Source: Selaginella moellendorffii
Taxonomy: Eukaryota > Streptophyta > Lycopodiopsida > Selaginellales > Selaginellaceae
Assembly (NCBI RefSeq): GCF_000143415.4
Contig: NW_003314263.1
Coordinates: forward strand, 2,482,041 to 2,546,040
DNA length: 64,000 nucleotides
Reading direction: 5' to 3'
Shown: positions 58,889 through 64,000 of the stretch, in pieces
How the letters are laid out: each line of letters begins with the position of its first letter
How positions within the stretch are numbered: position 1 is the first letter of the stretch
Position numbers and translations under genes: made by a program
Notes under the pieces: generated by a model
Databases searched by the model: none
What the model saw: only the letters and a program-made list of their open reading frames with translations
What the model was told of the DNA's origin: nothing

Positions 58889-61223
58889 ATGTTCTCTCGG
58901 CGATCTCGAGAATTCAAGTCTGGCGAGTCGAGATTCTCCACCGGATCGGACAGCGATGTCAAGATCGATGACAGCACAATCCGAGCTGTGGAGACCTCTC
59001 TCCGCGAGGCGCTCACCCTCAATAACGAGGTATGGCATTTCTTTCCTGCTCGCCGCATCGATCGATCGGACAATTAGGAAGCGAGAGCTTTGCTGGGAAG
59101 AATCGAGTTCCAGAAGGAGGATTTCCAGTCGGCTTTGCATATCCTGGAAGGGATCCAAGTCGACAATATATTTCCTCGCGTGAAGTTCTTGGTCCCGGCC
59201 AAGAACAAGCACAAGCGAGGGAAAATTCGCAGTGAGATCGTCAAACACCAGCGTCGCAGCGATGTTCCACAGCCGCTAACACTACAATCGGCAATCCTTC
59301 TTCTGGAAGGAGTCTACCTCAAAGTGATGTCTCTGGAACACCTTGGTCGATCATCAGGTATGAAAATTCTATAGCCACTTTCGTTTTCTATCCTTTCTAT
59401 GGACACTCTTGATGCTGTGTTCACAGGTTTTACGTTGCTTATTTCCTTGCAGACGCTGCTGAAGTGTGCAACTTCTTGGTCGAAAGTTTTGATGCAACGT
59501 TTCCTCACGGCCTTCCTGATCATCTAGCCGGCACGAAGATCCAAGAGTTTTACAACAAGGTCTTGGAGTTCTTGCCCGAGTTTTTCAAGCGAGAGGGACA
59601 CTATGCCGACGCTGTGGTGTCGTATAGAAAAGCTCTACGCAGCCACTGGGAGCCCGGCTCGAAAACTCTGTGCTCCTTGCAACTTGGCTTGGCCGTGTTA
59701 CTCTTATACGGTGGTTTCGAAGCGCCACCTTGCCCGAGTGGTGTCTACGAAGGAGACTTTGTTCCAAGCAACAGTGTGGAAGAGGCCATCTTGTTGCTGA
59801 TAGATGCTGCGACGAAATCCATGGTCGCTAGGACGCCGAGGTGCCTGGAAGTTATGGAGCATCTCTGCTTTGCTCTAGCGACGTGCGGGCATTTCGAAGC
59901 ATTGGCACAGCAGTACGAGAGTGTGGTTCCGGGGATTTATAGCAGAACAGAAAGGTGGTTTAGCCTTGCGCTATGCTACATGGCCGCCAGAGATAACAAG
60001 GAGGCTTTGAATCTACTTCGGAAAGCTCTCGGGGAAGTGGAGAGGCCCAACGACGTTTCTTCTCTACTGCATGCGGCATCAATCTGCTCGGGGAGTGCGA
60101 GGCTTGCTCCAGAGGGAGTGAAGTATAGCCAGAAGGCGATAGACAACGCTAAAGGTGAAATGGAGTACTTGAAAGGCAAAGCTTGGCAGGTTCTCGGGAT
60201 CGTTTTGAGCGTCAAGGCCAGAGCTGCTGCGTCAAATGCTGAGAGGTCTGCGATCACCAAGGAGGCTCTTTCAGCTTGGCACGAGGCTTCCAAGCTGGAG
60301 CGTGTTGATGCCAAGACGCTCTTCCACTTCGGCCTGGTTCACGCAGAAGAAGGAAATCTCAGGGTGGCCATGAAGAGCGCGAAGAAGTTTCTTGAAGTAA
60401 GCTGTGCGTCGGCAACAGGATGGAGGTTCCTCGCTCTCGTGCTGTCTGCGCAGCAGAGGTTTCGCGAGTCGGAGCTTGTGATTGATGCCGGCTTGGAAGA
60501 GGTGAACTCCTGGGAGCAAGGGGAGCTGTGGCTCACGAAGGCGAAGTTACAGGTTGCTCAAGGCAAACACCTCGATGCACTGGAAACTTACAAGCTACTC
60601 TTGGCACTCTCGGCTGAGAAGAAGGTGACCTCTTATTCGATCTAAGTTTATGGCAGAACTAAGCGAGCTATTGTATCCATTACAGACGAGCATCCCCGAG
60701 CTGACCGTGTGGCGAGAGATGGCCGATGCCTGCATAGCTTTGTCTCAGTGGAACGATGCAAAAAATTGTTTGGAAAAGGCCAAGTGTTTGGACGTGGCTT
60801 GCGCGGGTACTTGGCATGGATACGGTAAGCACCTAATCGAGAAACTCCATTGATATAAACTCGCGGTTTTTTCTTTTCGAACCAGGTTTGTTCTTCATGG
60901 CTCAAAGCAAGAGCGACGAGGCACTAGCAGCATTCGACACTGCTCTCACTTGCGACCCGGAGTACGTAGAGAGCAAAGTCCAGATTGGAGCTGTGCTAAG
61001 CGGCTATGGTGGAAAGTCCCTTCCGGTGGCCAGGAGCTTCCTCAATGACGCTCTCCGGCTTGAGCCCAGGAATCCATCGGCGTGGTTCCATCTCGGGGCC
61101 GTGCACGAGATGGAAGGCCGGATGGAGCAAGCCGCCGAGTGCTTCCACACAGCTTACATCCTCGACCAGTCTCTCCCGGTGGAGAGCTTTGGAACTCTCC
61201 TGGAGATCAAGAGGGGACAATAG
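58889..61223 (+). CDS. NPG1/NPGR-type tetratricopeptide (TPR) protein
   Basis: Five exons: 58889-59029, 59078-59357, 59453-60624, 60686-60824 and 60886-61223; 689 residues, a normal family length. Starts MFSRRSREFKSGESRFSTGS. TPR helices run along the protein: EARALLGRIEFQKEDFQSAL and ALHILEGI at the N-terminus; REGHYADAVVSYRKAL; WFSLALCYMAARDNKEALNL; LFHFGLVHAEEGNLRVAMKS; and the C-terminal WHGYGLFFMAQSKSDEALAA with RSFLNDALRLEPRNPSAWFH. Arabidopsis NPG1 binds calmodulin and is needed for pollen germination; NPGRs link PI4-kinase to the plasma membrane. The last residues SFGTLLEIKRGQ lie in a local tandem duplication (61178-61375). Confidence 0.9.
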
Positions 61224-61375
61224 AGCGCTCAAACTTTTCAGGCTTTGCAACTCTCCTGGAGACCGAGAGGGGGCGATAGAACTCTCTCTGGATCAAACAA
61301 TTCAAAGAACAGTGGAGAGCTTTGCAACTCTCCTGGAGATCAAGAGGGGACGATAGAGCGCTCAAACGATTCAAA
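61178..61375 (+). repeat. Tandem repeat at the 3' end of the NPG-type gene
   Basis: The string GTGGAGAGCTTTG...CTCTCCTGGAGATCAAGAGG, with GGGAC(A/G)ATAGAGCGCTCAAAC after it, occurs at about 61178-61233 and again at about 61312-61366. A shorter partial copy lies between (61241-61285). The stop codon of the CDS lies inside the first unit. Confidence 0.88.
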
Positions 61376-61606
61376 TTATAAAAAGGAATAAAATGGCGGT
61401 GTCGAGACTTCGAATATTCCAACACGTGGCGTGTCCTTATTGGTTGGGGATCCTCCCATTGCAGTTGGCAAAATCCCACGCTAGGGCCAGTGCCGGCGCT
61501 GGAAATGGCCTCGCGGAGTTGCGCTCCAGGGATGGATTCCTCGCGAATGATCGCTGTTTCCTTGCGAAATATCGCCGATCGATGAGATTCTAGGGGCGAC
61601 CGCGGG
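61376..61606 (+). promoter_or_regulatory. Upstream region of the ABCB gene
   Basis: About 230 bp between the repeat after the NPG-type gene and the ABCB start codon. No element is assigned. Confidence 0.35.
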
Positions 61607-64000
61607 ATGGGGACGCTCTCCAACGAAGATCTTGCGCGATACATAGCTCCTTGCGGCGGCGGCGGCGGCGGCACCGAGCGCGAGGTGGAGGTGAGCGCCG
61701 AGAACAATGTGAGTGCTAGCTCGGAGGTTCCAGTCGGGCTGGAGCTGGACGACTCGGAGCTCCTCTTCATCGAGGAGCTAGCTGGGAACAGGGATTACTT
61801 CGACTCGGATGAATTCTTCCGGCTGGAATACGGCTCCAGCAAGTCGTGCATCGATGTCGAGGGCCGGAATTTCAAGGATATCGATCAGATCGAGCCGGAG
61901 GACCTGGATTTTGCGTGGAAGGGCGGGAGGGATGATAGCTGCTTGGAGGACAAGGATAGGCAGCCGGCAGGAACTTCCAAGGACTCCATTCCCAGAGTTC
62001 CATTCTACAAGATGTACGCTTTTGCTGATCCTCTCGACTATCTTCTCATGGCGATTGGAACACTGGGAGCTGTGGTGCATGGGCTTGCGGTGCCCGTGTA
62101 TTTCTACTTCTTTGGGAGGCTTGTGGACGCTTTCGGGGAGAACTACGCGAATCCATCCAGTATGGCATCCGAGGTTTCAACTGTAAGTGGTCTTTTTCGA
62201 TCCAACCTTTTTTTTTTCGTGGTGTTTGATCTTTTGTCTTCCCAGTACTCCTTGTATTTGCTCTACTTGGCGCTGGTTGTTCTAGGCGCAGCTTGGCTTG
62301 GTAAGTCTAGACAGTGCAGATTTGAGAATTTCTATGCTTCGTTTTGTATTTGTAGAGGTTTCGTGCTGGATGCACTCTGGTGAGCGTCAATCTGCCAAGA
62401 TACGCATCAAGTACCTCAAGTCGATCCTCGTTCAAGATGTGGGATTTTTTGACACGGATATGTGTGTTGGCGAGATTGTGAACCAGATATCAAGTGATAT
62501 ACTCATCATTCAAGATGCCATCAGTGAGAAGGTTGGTCTTTATTTATTTTTTCTTACACTCTTGAGCTTACGACGCAATGTTTCCAGGCTGGCAACCTTA
62601 TTCACTTTCTAGCGAGATTTATAGGAGGTTTAGTTGCAGGTTTTGTGGCAGTATGGCAACTTGCACTTATTACAGTTGCTGTGGTTCCTGCAATTGCTCT
62701 TGCTGGAGGTAAAATCTATCTAAGCTGGCTTTTAGAATCTTAACTATGTTCTATAAGCAGGTGCCTATGCAGTTTCACTTATCAACACTGCTGCAAAGAG
62801 CCAGAAAGCTAATGAAGAAGCTGGAAAGATTGCAGAACAGGTATGACAACATGAATCAAGTCTAAAAGCCTCTAATTTAAGAACTTTCGCGTCCATAGGG
62901 GCTGAAAGGGCTTACAGGTCGATGGCTTGCCAGGTCATTGCTCAAGTGAGGACTGTTTATTCTTTTGGAGGAGAAGCAAGGGCCGCGAAGGCTTATTCAG
63001 ACGCCTTGCAGCCAACCTTGAGGCTTGGGAAGCGAGCAGGCCTTGTTAAGGGCCTTGGAATTGGAGTAACTTACGGGCTTGTTTTATGTGCCTGGGCTTT
63101 GCTGCTATGGTACGCCGGGGTTCTTATTCGGCATGGAATGTCTGATGCTGGAAAGGCTTTTACGACTATTCTCAACATAGTTGTTAGTGGCTTGTAAGTA
63201 ATGCTTAATTTCCTCGTAACGTTTTTTCTCACTGAAATTTGGCAGTTCTCTCGGACAAGCGTTCTCGAACTTTCCTGCCCTTGCGGAAGGTCGGGCAGCA
63301 GCTTCCAACATAATACAAATGGTGAAAAGAAGGCCGGCCATGCTTCATAATCAAGGAGGACGACTTGAAGAAGTTTATGGGGACATTGAGCTGCGAAATA
63401 TTTGCTTTAGCTATCCTTCCCGACCAGAATCTTTGGTTCTAAAAGACTTTTCTTTGATGGTGCCTGCTGGAAAGACAATTGCGATTATCGGTAGCAGTGG
63501 CTCTGGCAAAAGTACCGTGGTTTCTCTCATCGAACGTTTCTATGATCCGCTTTCCGGTACAGTACATATATTTATCGTATTGTGTTGCGAGCTGAAATTT
63601 GAAATGATTTGTTTAAGGTGACGTTCTTTTGGATGGAACAAACATAAAATATTTGGAGCTTCAGTGGTTGAGAAAACAGATTGGTCTTGTAAGTCAGGAG
63701 CCGATATTGTTTGCAACCACTATTCGAGAAAATCTGCTCTACAGCAAAGAAGATGCAACCATGGAGGAGTTAATAGAAGTCTCTAAAGCTTCAAACGCAC
63801 ACGAATTTATTGATCTCTTTCCTGACGGCTACGAAACTCAGGTTGGTCACTTGGATTTCCTACACGCAAGGGACTGAACTTGTTTACAGGTTGGTGAGCG
63901 AGGTGTGCAACTTTCTGGCGGAGAAAAACAAAGGGTGGCACTGGCAAGAGCGATGCTCAAGAATCCAAAAATACTTCTTCTGGATGAGGCTACAAGTGCA
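61607..64000 (+). CDS. ABCB (P-glycoprotein/MDR) transporter, N-terminal half, runs off the window
   Basis: Exons: 61607-62182, 62246-62300, 62356-62531, 62588-62708, 62761-62840, 62934-63193, 63246-63556, 63618-63841 and 63890-64000 onward. The start [15 protein letters not shown] is followed by an acidic extension of about 130 residues before the first membrane helix ([20 protein letters not shown]). Transmembrane domain 1 includes [20 protein letters not shown] and [20 protein letters not shown]. Nucleotide-binding domain 1 has Walker [13 protein letters not shown]-loop [14 protein letters not shown], signature LSGGEKQ and Walker [12 protein letters not shown] at the window edge. Closest by eye to Arabidopsis ABCB13/14; plant ABCBs export auxin, organic acids or xenobiotics at the plasma membrane. 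The second half lies beyond the window. Confidence 0.93.

Overview
The window is nuclear DNA of a land plant, most likely a lycophyte of the Selaginella type. Genes are split by very short introns (about 45-60 bp) with GT-AG borders. The families are plant ones: MRL7-like plastid protein, RMR-type RING protein, PLS-class PPR, G-type lectin receptor kinase, NPG-type TPR, ABCB transporter and plant GDH. Plant-type LTR elements with an initiator-tRNA-Met primer site are also present. The genus call is inference from this style.

Layout. 1-22 kb is a graveyard built by retrotransposons: a DGAT1 pseudogene cut by a non-coding LARD-like LTR element (1945-9333), an MECR-like reductase pseudogene, and a G-type lectin receptor kinase pseudogene cut by a Copia element (12846-17686) and by a TRIM (17919-18762). 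An intact paralogous receptor kinase stands head to head with this relic (19697-22279). 22.3-24.5 kb is AT-rich and non-coding. 24.6-39 kb is gene-dense: katanin p60 (-), a prolyl-oligopeptidase-family relic (-), a BLISTER-like coiled-coil gene (+), an acidic protein (+), a DUF547 protein (+), a PPR protein (-) and a cytosolic GNA-type lectin (+). 38.8-42.5 kb holds a Wss1/WLM metalloprotease gene, a partial second copy of it, and between them a DEAH-helicase relic and a very AT-rich ORF with a signal peptide and a C-terminal GNA-type lectin domain. 43-56 kb holds an RMR-type RING gene and a duplicated block [MRL7-like (+) / glutamate dehydrogenase (-)]. In the second copy MRL7 is dead while GDH is intact. 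Between the blocks lie an FKGP pseudogene, an LRR relic and an AT-rich long-inverted-repeat element. 56-64 kb holds an F-box/kelch relic, a 68-residue gene divergent from an NPG-type TPR gene, and the first half of an ABCB transporter that runs off the window.

The genes share no single pathway; they are ordinary housekeeping and cell-biology genes. Themes are local duplication followed by decay (PPR, WLM, RMR, MRL7 and receptor kinase debris), nested retrotransposition, and four loci with bulb-type (GNA) lectin domains in three architectures. The best candidates for something undescribed are the AT-rich secreted lectin-tailed ORF (41023-41919) and the inverted-repeat element near 52.2-53.3 kb, whose interior ends in a peptide resembling that ORF's C-terminus.
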